A model generated the notes under the pieces. The model did no database searches. It worked only from the letters and a program-made list of their open reading frames with translations, and was not told where the DNA came from. A program made the translations under genes and the position numbers. Positions 35,976 through 45,357 of a DNA stretch of 64,000 nt are shown piece after piece (within the stretch, counting starts at the first letter, position 1; every line of letters begins with the position of its first letter). This DNA is from Shewanella decolorationis S12 (GTDB taxonomy: Bacteria > Pseudomonadota > Gammaproteobacteria > Enterobacterales > Shewanellaceae), in NCBI RefSeq assembly GCF_000485795.1, contig NZ_AXZL01000056.1:19881-83880 (forward strand), written 5' to 3'.

Positions 35976-36896
35976 TTAGGGTTTAGGCTCGCCTTCTACC
36001 GCTTCCAGTCCTAACGCTTTTACTTGGATGTTATCCATCACCTTGGGTGACTTGGCCATCCACATGCCAATCCAAGGTAAAAACAGTGACGGCAACACAA
36101 TCAATGCGGCGCCCAGCCAACTTAGGCTATCTAACCATTCATCGAATAACAGCCAGCCCAAAAAGACGATAAATAACAGGCCGGTATATTCGGCAATCGC
36201 AATATCGCTCGCCTGCGCGCGGCGATAGGCCAGCACGCAGAACCAGTGATAAATCAGTAAGAAGGCATTACTGAGTAGCGCTACGGCTAGCAATCCCCAG
36301 CTCAGCCCCTCAAGTCCTTGAAAGGCCGCGATGATTAAGGTCGCAGGAATACCCAGCAGGTTATACAGCATCAAGGTTAATACTGGATGCTCAGTGTTAG
36401 GGACTTTTTTCAGGGTCAACTGATTGACGGCAAAGGTAAATGCCGAAAATAACACAGCCAATCCAAACCAGTTCATTTCACTAGGTCTGAGGATAATTAA
36501 GATCCCGACAAACCCAAGCAATGTGCATACCACTTGCCCTGTGGTGATCCGCTCCTTTAAAAACCAATAGCCCATCAAAATAATCATCAACGGCGCCGAG
36601 TAAAATAGGGAGCTAACCGTCGCTAAAGGCAAAGCCATTAGGCCAATAATTAAAAAAAGCGCGCCAACCGAGCCTATGTTGGCACGCCAAAGGTGGACCG
36701 AAATATGTTCCGTCTTGGGTCGCTGCGAGTACAACCAAATGGGGAGTAACATCAATACTGAGGTGATTTGTCTCACGAGTAGAAAAGTGGCCGCATTCGC
36801 ATCTTCTGGCAACCATTTGATCGATACATCGTAAAAAGCACTAAATAGATTACCCACTATCAATAAAATCAAACCGATAACTACAGGGCGCTGCAT
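35976..36896 (-). CDS. EamA/DMT-family inner-membrane transporter
   Basis: 306 aa with about ten hydrophobic helices in two EamA repeats (about 8-140 and 150-285); typical phrases are ERITTGQVVCTLLGFVGIL and EYTGLLFIVFLGWLLFDE. Substrate unknown; family members export metabolites or amino acids. It is divergent from a LysR regulator at 37017, which probably controls it. Confidence 0.88.
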   Translation of the reverse strand: MQRPVVIGLILLIVGNLFSAFYDVSIKWLPEDANAATFLLVRQITSVLMLLPIWLYSQRPKTEHISVHLWRANIGSVGALFLIIGLMALPLATVSSLFYSAPLMIILMGYWFLKERITTGQVVCTLLGFVGILIILRPSEMNWFGLAVLFSAFTFAVNQLTLKKVPNTEHPVLTLMLYNLLGIPATLIIAAFQGLEGLSWGLLAVALLSNAFLLIYHWFCVLAYRRAQASDIAIAEYTGLLFIVFLGWLLFDEWLDSLSWLGAALIVLPSLFLPWIGMWMAKSPKVMDNIQVKALGLEAVEGEPKP

Positions 36897-37016
36897 TTTT
36901 TACCATCCACAAATCTCAATGCAGGCATGATAATCCCCACAAAACTTAAGCTGAAATGATGCTTTCTCATACTAGATGAATTAAATTCATACTAAATCTT
37001 TTAGGCATTGAAAATC

Positions 37017-37889
37017 ATGAGAAAGCTTCCTCCATTACGCGCACTACAAGTCTTTGAGACCGCCGCTAGACAACAGCATTTTTCCAAGGCTGCCGCCGAA
37101 CTTTGCATTACCCAAAGCGCGGTTTCACACCAAGTGCGTGTATTAGAGGAATATTTTGGCGAGCAGCTTTTCGACCGTCAGGGACGAAAATTACAACTCA
37201 CGCCTAAGGGACAGAGCTTATTTATTGAGTTAGAAAGGATTTTTAATGAGTTAAGTGATCTTAATCTCAAGATCCGCGACACCCCAAACCAACAACTCTG
37301 TTTGGCGGTGTACAGCTCTTTTGCAGTGAAATGGTTGATCCCGAGATTAGCGGATTTTAGGCGCCAGTATCCCAGCGTTAAAATTCGCCTCGAGATGATC
37401 ACTCAAGACCCCGATCTCAGCACCAGCACGGCCGATATCTTTATCGCGGGTAAACTCAATCAACGGGGCTATTGGCAGCAGCTACTGCATAAAGAACGGC
37501 TCATCCCAGTATGTAGCCCGAGTTTTTACCCCAAGTGGCGTGATATTAACTTAAGCAATTTCCAGCAACAGGCACTACTGATTGTGGACGAGGGTCAGCT
37601 AGGACTCGATTGGCATAAATGGTCATCGGCCCATCAGATCCCGCTGAATAACGAGCAGCAACATATTTTTAGCCATATCGTAATGGCGATTGAGGCGGCA
37701 ATTGCAGGCCAAGGCCTTGCCCTCGCCCCCGATTTTATGGTGGCAGGTGATATCAGCACTGGCAGACTGGTTGCGGTTAATCTGCCCGATGTCCATACAG
37801 GCTTTGAGTTTAGTTTTATCTGTAAGCAGCGCCGTCTAGCTGAACCCGCGATTGCCGCCTTTTCCTCCTGGCTAAAATCACAGGCCTAA
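37017..37889 (+). CDS. LysR-family transcriptional regulator (GcvA-like)
   Basis: N-terminal winged helix: LPPLRALQVFETAARQQHFS and ELCITQSAVSHQVRVLEEY, then LFDRQGRKLQLTPKGQ, typical of the GcvA/AmpR branch. The effector domain begins near residue 90. ATG 37017 is preferred over TTG 37008, which is too close to the tagg ribosome site. Divergent from the EamA transporter gene, its likely target. 290 aa. Confidence 0.9.
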   Translation: MRKLPPLRALQVFETAARQQHFSKAAAELCITQSAVSHQVRVLEEYFGEQLFDRQGRKLQLTPKGQSLFIELERIFNELSDLNLKIRDTPNQQLCLAVYSSFAVKWLIPRLADFRRQYPSVKIRLEMITQDPDLSTSTADIFIAGKLNQRGYWQQLLHKERLIPVCSPSFYPKWRDINLSNFQQQALLIVDEGQLGLDWHKWSSAHQIPLNNEQQHIFSHIVMAIEAAIAGQGLALAPDFMVAGDISTGRLVAVNLPDVHTGFEFSFICKQRRLAEPAIAAFSSWLKSQA

Positions 37890-37924
37890 ACGCTTAAACA
37901 GCCCAATGAATAACAGACATAAAA

Positions 37925-37950
37925 AAGCCGACCTAAGAATGGGTCGGCTT
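37925..37950. terminator. Terminator between lysR gene and trpS
   Basis: Stem aagccgacc / ggtcggctt, 8-base loop, A-tract on the left. Lies between converging genes; the poly-A side favours termination of the minus-strand trpS transcript. Confidence 0.75.
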
Positions 37951-37985
37951 AATCGAGAGTTATGTAATGCGCTTTTTAGGTCAAA

Positions 37986-38984
37986 TTACACTAACAAACC
38001 AATCTTCTCGTACACCTTTTTCAGCGTCACTTCGGCGCGAGCCTGGGCATTTTCGGCGCCCTCTCTCATCACTTGGTCGAGGTAAGCACGGTCGGCACGC
38101 AGGGCACGGTAACGCTCTTGCAGCGGCTCTAACATGCCCACGACCGCCTCACCCGCGGCACCTTTTAAGTGACCATACATCTTGCCTTCAAACTCGGCTT
38201 CGAGGCTGGCAATGCTCTGGCCTGTGATACCCGACATTAAGCTCAACAGGTTAGATACACCAGGCTTGTTTTCCATATCGAAACGCACGACTGGCGGCTC
38301 ATCACTGTCGGTCATAGCCTTTTTCAGCTTTTTCATGACTGCTTTTGGATCTTCAAGCAGGCCAATCACGTTGTTACGGTTGTCGTCCGACTTAGACATC
38401 TTCTTCAGCGGATCCTGAAGCGACATCACCTTAGCGCCATGCTCAGGGATAAAAGGCTCAGGAATGGTAAACGTCTCGCCGTAAGCGTTGTTAAAGCGAG
38501 TCGCGATATCACGTGTTAATTCAAGATGTTGCTTCTGATCTTGGCCAACCGGGATTTCATTCGCTTGATACAGCAGAATATCCGCCGCCATCAACACCGG
38601 ATAACCAAACAAACCGACGTTAATATTGTTGGCATGCTTTTGTGACTTATCCTTAAACTGAGTCATACGGCTCAATTCACCCATTTGGGTGTAGCAATTT
38701 AACGCCCAACCCAACTGAGTGTGCTGTGGCACTTGAGATTGGATAAACACTGTGCTCTTCTTTGGATCGACACCGCAGGCTAAATACAGTGCAAGCGTAT
38801 CTAAACAGGCTTCACGCAATGCTTGAGGGTCTTGGCGCACAGTAATGGCATGCAAGTCCACCACGCAATATAGGCAGTCGTGGCTATCTTGCATGGCAAC
38901 CCACTGACGCAATGCACCCATGTAGTTACCTATGGTTAATTCGCCGGACGGCTGTGCACCGCTGAGTACTATGGGTTTGGTCAT
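37986..38984 (-). CDS. trpS: Tryptophanyl-tRNA synthetase
   Basis: Class I synthetase, 332 aa. HIGH-type motif is [14 protein letters not shown] (residues 12-25) and KMSKS-type motif KKMSKSDDN (about 193-201). Charges tRNA-Trp. Last gene of the rpe-gph-trpS group on the minus strand. Confidence 0.97.
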   Translation of the reverse strand: MTKPIVLSGAQPSGELTIGNYMGALRQWVAMQDSHDCLYCVVDLHAITVRQDPQALREACLDTLALYLACGVDPKKSTVFIQSQVPQHTQLGWALNCYTQMGELSRMTQFKDKSQKHANNINVGLFGYPVLMAADILLYQANEIPVGQDQKQHLELTRDIATRFNNAYGETFTIPEPFIPEHGAKVMSLQDPLKKMSKSDDNRNNVIGLLEDPKAVMKKLKKAMTDSDEPPVVRFDMENKPGVSNLLSLMSGITGQSIASLEAEFEGKMYGHLKGAAGEAVVGMLEPLQERYRALRADRAYLDQVMREGAENAQARAEVTLKKVYEKIGLLV

Positions 38985-39020
38985 TACGTCATTGCTCCAA
39001 AAAAAGATAAAAAGATTCGA

Positions 39021-39704
39021 TTAAACTGGCTGAGCGAGATTTAGCCAGCGCAGGATCTCGACAAACTGCTCGCATACAGCGTCAGGGCCAGTGAGCCCAA
39101 TATCTTCACCGTAGTTGTAGCCATAGGTCAAGCCGATTGATGCAACACCCGCCGCTTTCGCCGCTAAAATGTCATTTTTAGAATCGCCCACCATCAACAA
39201 CTCACTTTTATCGAGTTGCCATTCGGCTAATAGATGCTGTAGCGGTAATGGGTCTGGTTTCATCTTCGCCAGCGAATCGCCGCCAAGCACTAAGCTAAAG
39301 AAGTCATTAATCTTAAAGGCTTCAAGCAAGGGCAAGGTAAAGCGATAAGGCTTATTGGTCACCACAGCCAGCTTAAATCCTGCATCAAACAGGATTTGCA
39401 GCACTTGGTGCACATCGGCATAGAGTGCACTGTGCTTCTCAAGATTTTCTTGATAGTGATGCATAAAGATGGGCATAGCCGCATCCAATGCCGTTTGCTC
39501 AACATCTGTGCCTAAAGCGTGGCTCATTGCGCGGCGCATCAGCATTTCAGCGCCATTGCCCACCCAAGTTCTTACCTGTGCCTCGGTACACCTTGCTAAA
39601 CCTAATTCGGCGAGTGCCGCCTGAGTCGCGACCGCAAGATCGGGCACACTGTCAATCAATGTGCCGTCGAGATCAAAGGCAATCGCTTTAATCTGTTCCC
39701 GCAT
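39021..39704 (-). CDS. gph: Phosphoglycolate phosphatase
   Basis: HAD-family phosphatase, 227 aa: nucleophile motif DLDGTLIDS (Asp12, Asp14), motif II VVTNKP, and motif IV MVGDSKNDILAA. Removes 2-phosphoglycolate formed during DNA repair. Start ATG overlaps the rpe stop by one base (TAATG). Confidence 0.95.
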   Translation of the reverse strand: MREQIKAIAFDLDGTLIDSVPDLAVATQAALAELGLARCTEAQVRTWVGNGAEMLMRRAMSHALGTDVEQTALDAAMPIFMHHYQENLEKHSALYADVHQVLQILFDAGFKLAVVTNKPYRFTLPLLEAFKINDFFSLVLGGDSLAKMKPDPLPLQHLLAEWQLDKSELLMVGDSKNDILAAKAAGVASIGLTYGYNYGEDIGLTGPDAVCEQFVEILRWLNLAQPV

Positions 39705-40381
39705 TATTTGGCCTCAACTTTCGCTAACTCGGCACGCATCTCGTCGACGACGGCTTTATAGTCTGGTTTACCGAAAATGGCAGAGCCGGCGACAAACATA
39801 TCGGCGCCTGCGGCGGCGATTTCAGCAATGTTATCCACTTTAACGCCACCATCGACTTCTAAACGAATATCGAAACCGCTGGCATCGATACGCTCACGCA
39901 CTTGGCGTAATTTATCTAAAGTCGAAGGAATAAAGGATTGGCCGCCAAAACCTGGGTTGACCGACATCAGCAGAATCACATCTAACTTATCCATCACATG
40001 GTCAAGATAGTGCAGCGGTGTTGCTGGGTTAAACACTAAACCCGCTTTACAACCCGATTCTTTAATCAGCTGCAGAGTGCGATCGATATGCTCAGAGGCT
40101 TCGGGATGGAAAGTAATAATAGACGCACCCGCTTTGGCAAAATCAGGCACGATACGGTCAACAGGCTTAACCATTAAATGCACATCGATATCGGCCGTGA
40201 TGCCATAGTCGCGTAACGCTTTGCACACCATAGGGCCAATGGTTAAGTTGGGCACATAGTGGTTATCCATCACATCAAAATGTACTACGTCAGCCCCTGC
40301 ATCTAACACGGCTTTAACGTCATCCCCTAAACGGGCGAAATCGGCGGATAAAATCGATGGAGCAATTAAAAATGGGCGCAT
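39704..40381 (-). CDS. rpe: Ribulose-phosphate 3-epimerase
   Basis: Interconverts ribulose-5-P and xylulose-5-P. TIM barrel with [30 protein letters not shown] (catalytic Asp and metal His), [12 protein letters not shown] (phosphate loop) and [14 protein letters not shown] 40379-40381 gives 225 aa, beginning MRPFLIAPS as usual; a TTG 8 codons earlier is unlikely. Confidence 0.96.
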   Translation of the reverse strand: MRPFLIAPSILSADFARLGDDVKAVLDAGADVVHFDVMDNHYVPNLTIGPMVCKALRDYGITADIDVHLMVKPVDRIVPDFAKAGASIITFHPEASEHIDRTLQLIKESGCKAGLVFNPATPLHYLDHVMDKLDVILLMSVNPGFGGQSFIPSTLDKLRQVRERIDASGFDIRLEVDGGVKVDNIAEIAAAGADMFVAGSAIFGKPDYKAVVDEMRAELAKVEAK

Positions 40382-40643
40382 AGGACACTCGCTGCTATTG
40401 AACAAAAAGTGCCTTATTTTACCCTTAGCTAGGCCATGCCTCTATAGCAAATGCCACATTTATCGCGATTGAAACCCAATAGAAATGCAATTGGAGTACT
40501 CATAACGTACGGTAAACGCAAGGAGATGCTGAAGCGTTAGAAAGTTTTTAGTGAAGATTGATAAATTATTGTTCATAAACTAAGCGAGTTTGTTATACTC
40601 GGGTCGCTAACGTGGATCATTTAGTGGTTTCAAAGGAAGTATC

Positions 40644-41009
40644 ATGAAGGGGCGGTTAACACAGTTTTCACACATTTTAGGCTCGGTGACATTTAAGTCA
40701 TCGATGATGTTGGCATTTACCGCAGTGGTAGTCGCCTCCTTAGCCTTTGGCGTGGAAAAACTCACCGCAAGTAACGATACCTCTGCCTGCGCTTGCAGCA
40801 GCGATACTCGCTACAACAACAGCTTACCTAGCAGCCATCCAAATAACCGCTGTGCCGAACAGGCGCAAACCTTAAGTTGGAAGACTTGGCTCACTGGCAA
40901 AAATCGCTCTAGCCAGTTCCATTTTGTCGACTTGCTTGAATTACTCCATGGTCATCAAGATAAACCTATCGATGACTTGAAGCCTGCTAATTCACAACAG
41001 TCCTATTGA
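40644..41009 (+). CDS. Uncharacterised small protein with N-terminal membrane segment
   Basis: 121 aa. One hydrophobic segment (about residues 19-38, SSMMLAFTAVVVASLAFGVE) near the N-terminus is either a signal or an anchor. A short cysteine pair follows in DTSACACSSD and the rest is polar. aaggaag ribosome site. The stop overlaps the next ATG (TGATG). It forms a two-gene plus-strand unit between minus-strand dam and rpe. No function recognised. Confidence 0.65.
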   Translation: MKGRLTQFSHILGSVTFKSSMMLAFTAVVVASLAFGVEKLTASNDTSACACSSDTRYNNSLPSSHPNNRCAEQAQTLSWKTWLTGKNRSSQFHFVDLLELLHGHQDKPIDDLKPANSQQSY

Positions 41010-41194
41010 TGCTAAGCCGGATCTGGCAAGTCTTTCACAGTACGATAGCCGCCTTCTTTGGGGTGCAGTCAGATAGAAATCGTCAAAAAGACTTCCAGAC
41101 CAACTCGCCATTACCGTACATCTTGATGGGGATAGTGCTAGCGATAGCCTTAGTCGCCAGCCTGATTCTGCTTGTTAGCCAAGTCGTTGGTTAA
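41009..41194 (+). CDS. DUF2970 family small membrane protein
   Basis: 61-aa protein with SRIWQVFHSTIAAFFGVQSDR then PYILMGIVLAIALVASLILL, one C-terminal membrane helix; the AFFGVQ ... R ... DF pattern is that of DUF2970. ATG overlaps the preceding stop codon. Function of the family not known. Confidence 0.8.
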   Translation: MLSRIWQVFHSTIAAFFGVQSDRNRQKDFQTNSPLPYILMGIVLAIALVASLILLVSQVVG

Positions 41195-41218
41195 GTCACT
41201 CGATACTACAACCTAGTA

Positions 41219-42058
41219 TCAATCATCCTGTGGGTCATAATTCTCGTCGTACAACGCAATCAGCTCGTCGACTTTATTGCGACCACTGCCATTTTGGCTA
41301 ATGTTGCGCTGCACTTGGATCTTGGCAAGGTGGGCACCGCGATACAACTCACGTGTCAGCGGAATATCATGGTTACTGATCACAACAGGAATGCGCTGCT
41401 CTAAGGCCATATGCCGTGAATAACGCGCCAGCAGCGCCTGATCATCCAAGCTGAAACCCGCACCAACATAAGTGGTGAAACTCGCGGTGGTCGATAGCGG
41501 CGCATAGGGCGGATCGCAATAGATTACATCGCCAGTACGGATTTGCTCGAAAGCTTGTTCATAGCCGATGCACTTAAACTCGGCACGCTGCGCTTTCTTT
41601 GAAAAGGCTAAGATTTCCTTCTCAGGGAAATACGGTTTCTTGTAGGAGCCAAAGGGCACATTAAAACCCCCTTTGCGGTTATAACGGCACAGGCCATTAA
41701 AACCATGGCGATTCAAGTACAGAAAATAAACCGAGCGCAAAAAAGGATCGCGGGATTTATTAAAGTCTGTACGCACGCGGTAGTAGGCATCCTTTTGATT
41801 CATCTCATCGACGAATAGTTTCTTGGCCGCCTCAATGTATTCGGCAGGCCTTTCTTTCACTATGTTGTAGAGGTTGATCAGATCTTGATTGATGTCGCAG
41901 AGTAAATAGCTGGGGTAGTCAGTATTTAAAAAGACTGAACCTGCGCCGACAAAGGGCTCAACTAAACGCTCACCAGTTGGTAAGTAGTTCGCGAGCTCAT
42001 CCACCAATTTAAATTTTCCGCCAGCCCATTTCAGGAAGGCTCTATGTTTTTTGATCAT
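41219..42058 (-). CDS. dam: DNA adenine methyltransferase Dam
   Basis: GATC N6-adenine methylase, 279 aa: FLKWAGGKFKLVDEL (SAM motif I), FNGLCRYNRKGGFNVPFGSY (DNA recognition) and VIYCDPPYAPLS (catalytic DPPY). Used in mismatch repair and replication timing. Downstream of damX, the usual order. Confidence 0.97.
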   Translation of the reverse strand: MIKKHRAFLKWAGGKFKLVDELANYLPTGERLVEPFVGAGSVFLNTDYPSYLLCDINQDLINLYNIVKERPAEYIEAAKKLFVDEMNQKDAYYRVRTDFNKSRDPFLRSVYFLYLNRHGFNGLCRYNRKGGFNVPFGSYKKPYFPEKEILAFSKKAQRAEFKCIGYEQAFEQIRTGDVIYCDPPYAPLSTTASFTTYVGAGFSLDDQALLARYSRHMALEQRIPVVISNHDIPLTRELYRGAHLAKIQVQRNISQNGSGRNKVDELIALYDENYDPQDD

Positions 42059-42106
42059 TTAACTTGATGAATGCCGACAAAAATAAAGGCCATGATTGTA
42101 CTCTGT

Positions 42107-43519
42107 TTATTCTGAAATTTCATCGCTTGGTAACTTATCTTGTAACTGATAGTCCTTCAATTCTCGCCACTTTCTCACCCAAGGTGAATCAATCCGATAT
42201 TGTTTAACTAACATGGCCGCCGTCTCATGGGCCAGCTTACTACTATCAAAATGCCCCACTAACACAACCCAACGCCGCTTGTGTTTAGCAACCGAGATAT
42301 CTTGCGCTCCTTCAACTTGAGCGAGGGCAGCACGCAATGAATCGAGTCGCTCCACACTCGCAATCTGTATGGTATAGCCTTGCGTTGGCTTAACCGATTT
42401 CACTTCATCTTTGGGTTTCGGAGCTAATTCAGCCTTTGAATCGACGGGCTTTTGCGGAAGAACTGCAGGTGAGTCTTCTGGGATAACCTCGGATGAAGGC
42501 TCCTGCTCCGCTGCGGATTTTAACGTCGTTTCGTTTACAAACGATGTTTCATTTATCCCTTCGTTTGTAGGCTCTTCACCGTGAAACCGAGCCAATGGGT
42601 CGGCTTGATTAGCGACTTCATCTAATAGAGCCTGTGCTAAGGACGCATCACGTTGCTGAAAATAGGGTGCCAATATCTGTTGACCACGAGCAAGAAACTC
42701 TGCGGAGTCTATAGCGGGATAAATAACGACTTCAGCTATTGGCTCATTGGAAAAAGGTTTCGCAAGACCGAGCCAAATAACAAGTGTGATCAATACACTG
42801 GCTAGCCCAATCAATGCGACTTTATATTGAATCCAGAGTGACTTTTGCTCGTTTTTGCCGTGCAAAGCGAGCTCCAATAAAGTGACAACCTCTTTAGGAG
42901 TCCCCATCTGCTTCTCCAGTTGAGCTCGCACTATATCCCTTGGCGTAAATGGATTTTGCTCACTATAGCGCAGCAAGGTTTGATAGAGCGCTTCACGTTC
43001 TGGCAGACTTAAGGGTTCCACACTGACAGGCAAAATCTGCCGTCTTGAGGATTCTGGTAATTGTGGTAATAAGTCGGCTAAAAACTCTGGAGGTACAGCT
43101 AAGGTCACTGCAATACGATGGCCTGCACATTGCACTTGATTGAGTATGATGCACTCGGCCCACAATTCTTTAGAGAGTAAATGCGCATCATCGATAATGA
43201 TGTGCAGCGGCTTACTTTGTTTTGGCGCGACACGGAGTATGGTTTCAGCGAGGGAGATTTCGTCATCAAAAATTGGGGATGAGACCAACTGTACTAGGAT
43301 CTTGCGACGAATTTCAGCATTGTCGGCGTGCATAGGACAGATGACTAACGCAGCATTCGACTCATCAAAATCTGTGGCTAACGCGGTCAGCAATGTTGTC
43401 TTACCCGAGCCGTGCGCACCCACAAGCACCAGTAGCTGGTCGCTATAGCTGGCCACATGATGCAATCTTTCTACGAGGGCTTCCTGTGAGGGAAGCAAGA
43501 CTTGGCCCTGAAACGTCAC
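42107..43519 (-). CDS. damX: Cell-division protein DamX (AAA + SPOR)
   Basis: 470 aa. N-terminal AAA ATPase (LVGAHGSGKTTLL, Walker B IIIDDAH), one membrane helix near 230-250 (ALIGLASVLITLVIWLGLA), an acidic proline-rich linker, and a C-terminal SPOR domain (about 380-455, GYTIQIASVERLDSLRAAL) that binds septal peptidoglycan. Lies between aroB and dam as in E. coli, though here it keeps a full ATPase domain. Confidence 0.93.
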   Translation of the reverse strand: MTFQGQVLLPSQEALVERLHHVASYSDQLLVLVGAHGSGKTTLLTALATDFDESNAALVICPMHADNAEIRRKILVQLVSSPIFDDEISLAETILRVAPKQSKPLHIIIDDAHLLSKELWAECIILNQVQCAGHRIAVTLAVPPEFLADLLPQLPESSRRQILPVSVEPLSLPEREALYQTLLRYSEQNPFTPRDIVRAQLEKQMGTPKEVVTLLELALHGKNEQKSLWIQYKVALIGLASVLITLVIWLGLAKPFSNEPIAEVVIYPAIDSAEFLARGQQILAPYFQQRDASLAQALLDEVANQADPLARFHGEEPTNEGINETSFVNETTLKSAAEQEPSSEVIPEDSPAVLPQKPVDSKAELAPKPKDEVKSVKPTQGYTIQIASVERLDSLRAALAQVEGAQDISVAKHKRRWVVLVGHFDSSKLAHETAAMLVKQYRIDSPWVRKWRELKDYQLQDKLPSDEISE

Positions 43520-43537
43520 TTATCCACCACACAAGGT

Positions 43538-44617
43538 TTATGCGCAGCAGATAACCTGTTCTAGGGTAGATTCCGGAACTTGGCTAAAGACATCAGCTCG
43601 ACCAATGGCCGTCGGGAGCACCAGCCGGATCTGACCACCTAACACTTTCTTATCGCGACGCATATGTTGAATAAAACTGTCGAAATCCATTGATTCCGGC
43701 GCTGTTACAGGCAGATCGAAAGCACGCAGCAATTGCACAATACGTCGAACAATTGACTCATCAATCAATCCCATAGACTTAGCTGTTTGTGCAGCAAGGA
43801 CTGTGCCAGCCGCAACCGCTTCACCATGTAGCCAATTGCCATATCCCATCTCTGCTTCGATCGCATGGCCAAAGGTGTGCCCAAGGTTTAATAACGCGCG
43901 CACGCCTTGCTCGGTCTCATCCTGGCTCACGACATCGGCTTTAATCTCACAGCAGCGAGAGATCGCATAGACCAAAGATTGGGTATCTAAACTTTTCAAC
44001 GCTTCGACATTGTTCTCAAGCCATTGAAAAAATTCAGCATCCCACATAATGCCATACTTAATGACTTCCGCCATTCCCGCCGCAAATTCACGCGCGGGCA
44101 GCGTCTGTAAACACTCGGTATCGATAATAACGATCTGTGGCTGGTAAAAAGCCCCAATCATATTTTTTCCAAGCGGATGATTAACAGCGGTTTTGCCTCC
44201 GACAGAAGAATCCACTTGAGATAAAAGCGTTGTAGGAACTTGAATAAAATCGACACCGCGTTGGTAACAGGCAGCAGCAAAGCCCGTCATGTCACCAATT
44301 ACCCCGCCACCGAGGGCCACCAGCACCGAATCACGACCATAATTTCGTTGTAATAACGCTGTATAAATTAAATCTAAATGCGTTAAGTCTTTGAACTGTT
44401 CGCCATCGGGAAGGATGACGCTAGAGACTTCACCAAACGAAGCCATCGTGTCTTGTACCTGCTTAAGATACAAGGGCGCGACGGTTTCATTGGTGACGAT
44501 AAGGATACGTTTTTTCAGCAGATAGCGAGACAAGGTCTCGCCATTACTCATCAAACTCTGGCCAATATAAATGGGGTAACTACGTTCACCTAAATTAACC
44601 TGAATTTGTTTTGTCAT
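43538..44617 (-). CDS. aroB: 3-dehydroquinate synthase
   Basis: Second step of the shikimate pathway: DAHP to 3-dehydroquinate, NAD and metal dependent. [16 protein letters not shown] (NAD binding), [21 protein letters not shown], and metal-binding [12 protein letters not shown]. 359 aa. Follows aroK by 5 bases. Confidence 0.97.
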   Translation of the reverse strand: MTKQIQVNLGERSYPIYIGQSLMSNGETLSRYLLKKRILIVTNETVAPLYLKQVQDTMASFGEVSSVILPDGEQFKDLTHLDLIYTALLQRNYGRDSVLVALGGGVIGDMTGFAAACYQRGVDFIQVPTTLLSQVDSSVGGKTAVNHPLGKNMIGAFYQPQIVIIDTECLQTLPAREFAAGMAEVIKYGIMWDAEFFQWLENNVEALKSLDTQSLVYAISRCCEIKADVVSQDETEQGVRALLNLGHTFGHAIEAEMGYGNWLHGEAVAAGTVLAAQTAKSMGLIDESIVRRIVQLLRAFDLPVTAPESMDFDSFIQHMRRDKKVLGGQIRLVLPTAIGRADVFSQVPESTLEQVICCA

Positions 44618-44622
44618 TCTGC

Positions 44623-45138
44623 CTAGAAACCTAATTTCTCAATGATTTGATTCGCAACAACCTTTGCACTTTGATCGTCGGTCTTAACGATCACATCAGC
44701 AATTTCTTCGTACAGAGGGTTACGGATTTCTGCGAGGTTTTCTAACACTTCTCGCGGATCATCTACTTGCAATAACGGGCGACGCTTATCTCTTTGAGTA
44801 CGCGCAACCTGTTTATCGATTGTGGTTTCAAGGTACACCACAATACCGCGAGCAGATAAATGATTACGGATATCTTTGCTCTGAACTGAACCACCACCAG
44901 TGGCAAGGACAATACCCTGTTTTTCAGACAGATCAGCAATAACCTGAGCCTCACGACGACGGAAACCTTCTTCGCCTTCGACGTCAAACACCCAAGCAAT
45001 ATCGGCGCCTGTGCGTTGCTCAATCTCTTGATCTGAATCGTGGAATTCTAAATGCAGCATTTGCGCCAGATGGCGACCAATTGTGCTTTTACCTGCGCCC
45101 ATTGGGCCTACCAGAAAAATATTACGTTTTTCAGCCAT
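44623..45138 (-). CDS. aroK: Shikimate kinase I
   Basis: 171 aa. P-loop [15 protein letters not shown] (11-25), [11 protein letters not shown] (shikimate-binding Asp) and TGGGSV. Phosphorylates shikimate. Downstream of pilQ and its terminator; first gene of aroKB-damX-dam. Confidence 0.97.
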   Translation of the reverse strand: MAEKRNIFLVGPMGAGKSTIGRHLAQMLHLEFHDSDQEIEQRTGADIAWVFDVEGEEGFRRREAQVIADLSEKQGIVLATGGGSVQSKDIRNHLSARGIVVYLETTIDKQVARTQRDKRRPLLQVDDPREVLENLAEIRNPLYEEIADVIVKTDDQSAKVVANQIIEKLGF

Positions 45139-45312
45139 TTCTTGTACGTCTGAATCTTAATGAAAAGTATGCCTATATCGACTCACGATCAAGCCGACCT
45201 ACTGTATGTTACCTTGCTCTTATGAGACTTGACCGAGGATTATCTCAGTTTCATGTCTAGTCTGGCAAGTGATGCACGCTATTTATGATAAGAATTGTAT
45301 TGCAGATACAAC

Positions 45313-45337
45313 AAAGCCAGCAAGGTGTGCTGGCTTT
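45313..45337 (-). terminator. Terminator after pilQ
   Basis: Stem aaagccagc / gctggcttt with a 7-base loop, between pilQ and aroK. The following minus-strand bases are T-poor (gttgtatc), so termination may be partial. Confidence 0.6.
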
Positions 45338-45357
45338 ATTCGCCCCATAACAAATGG

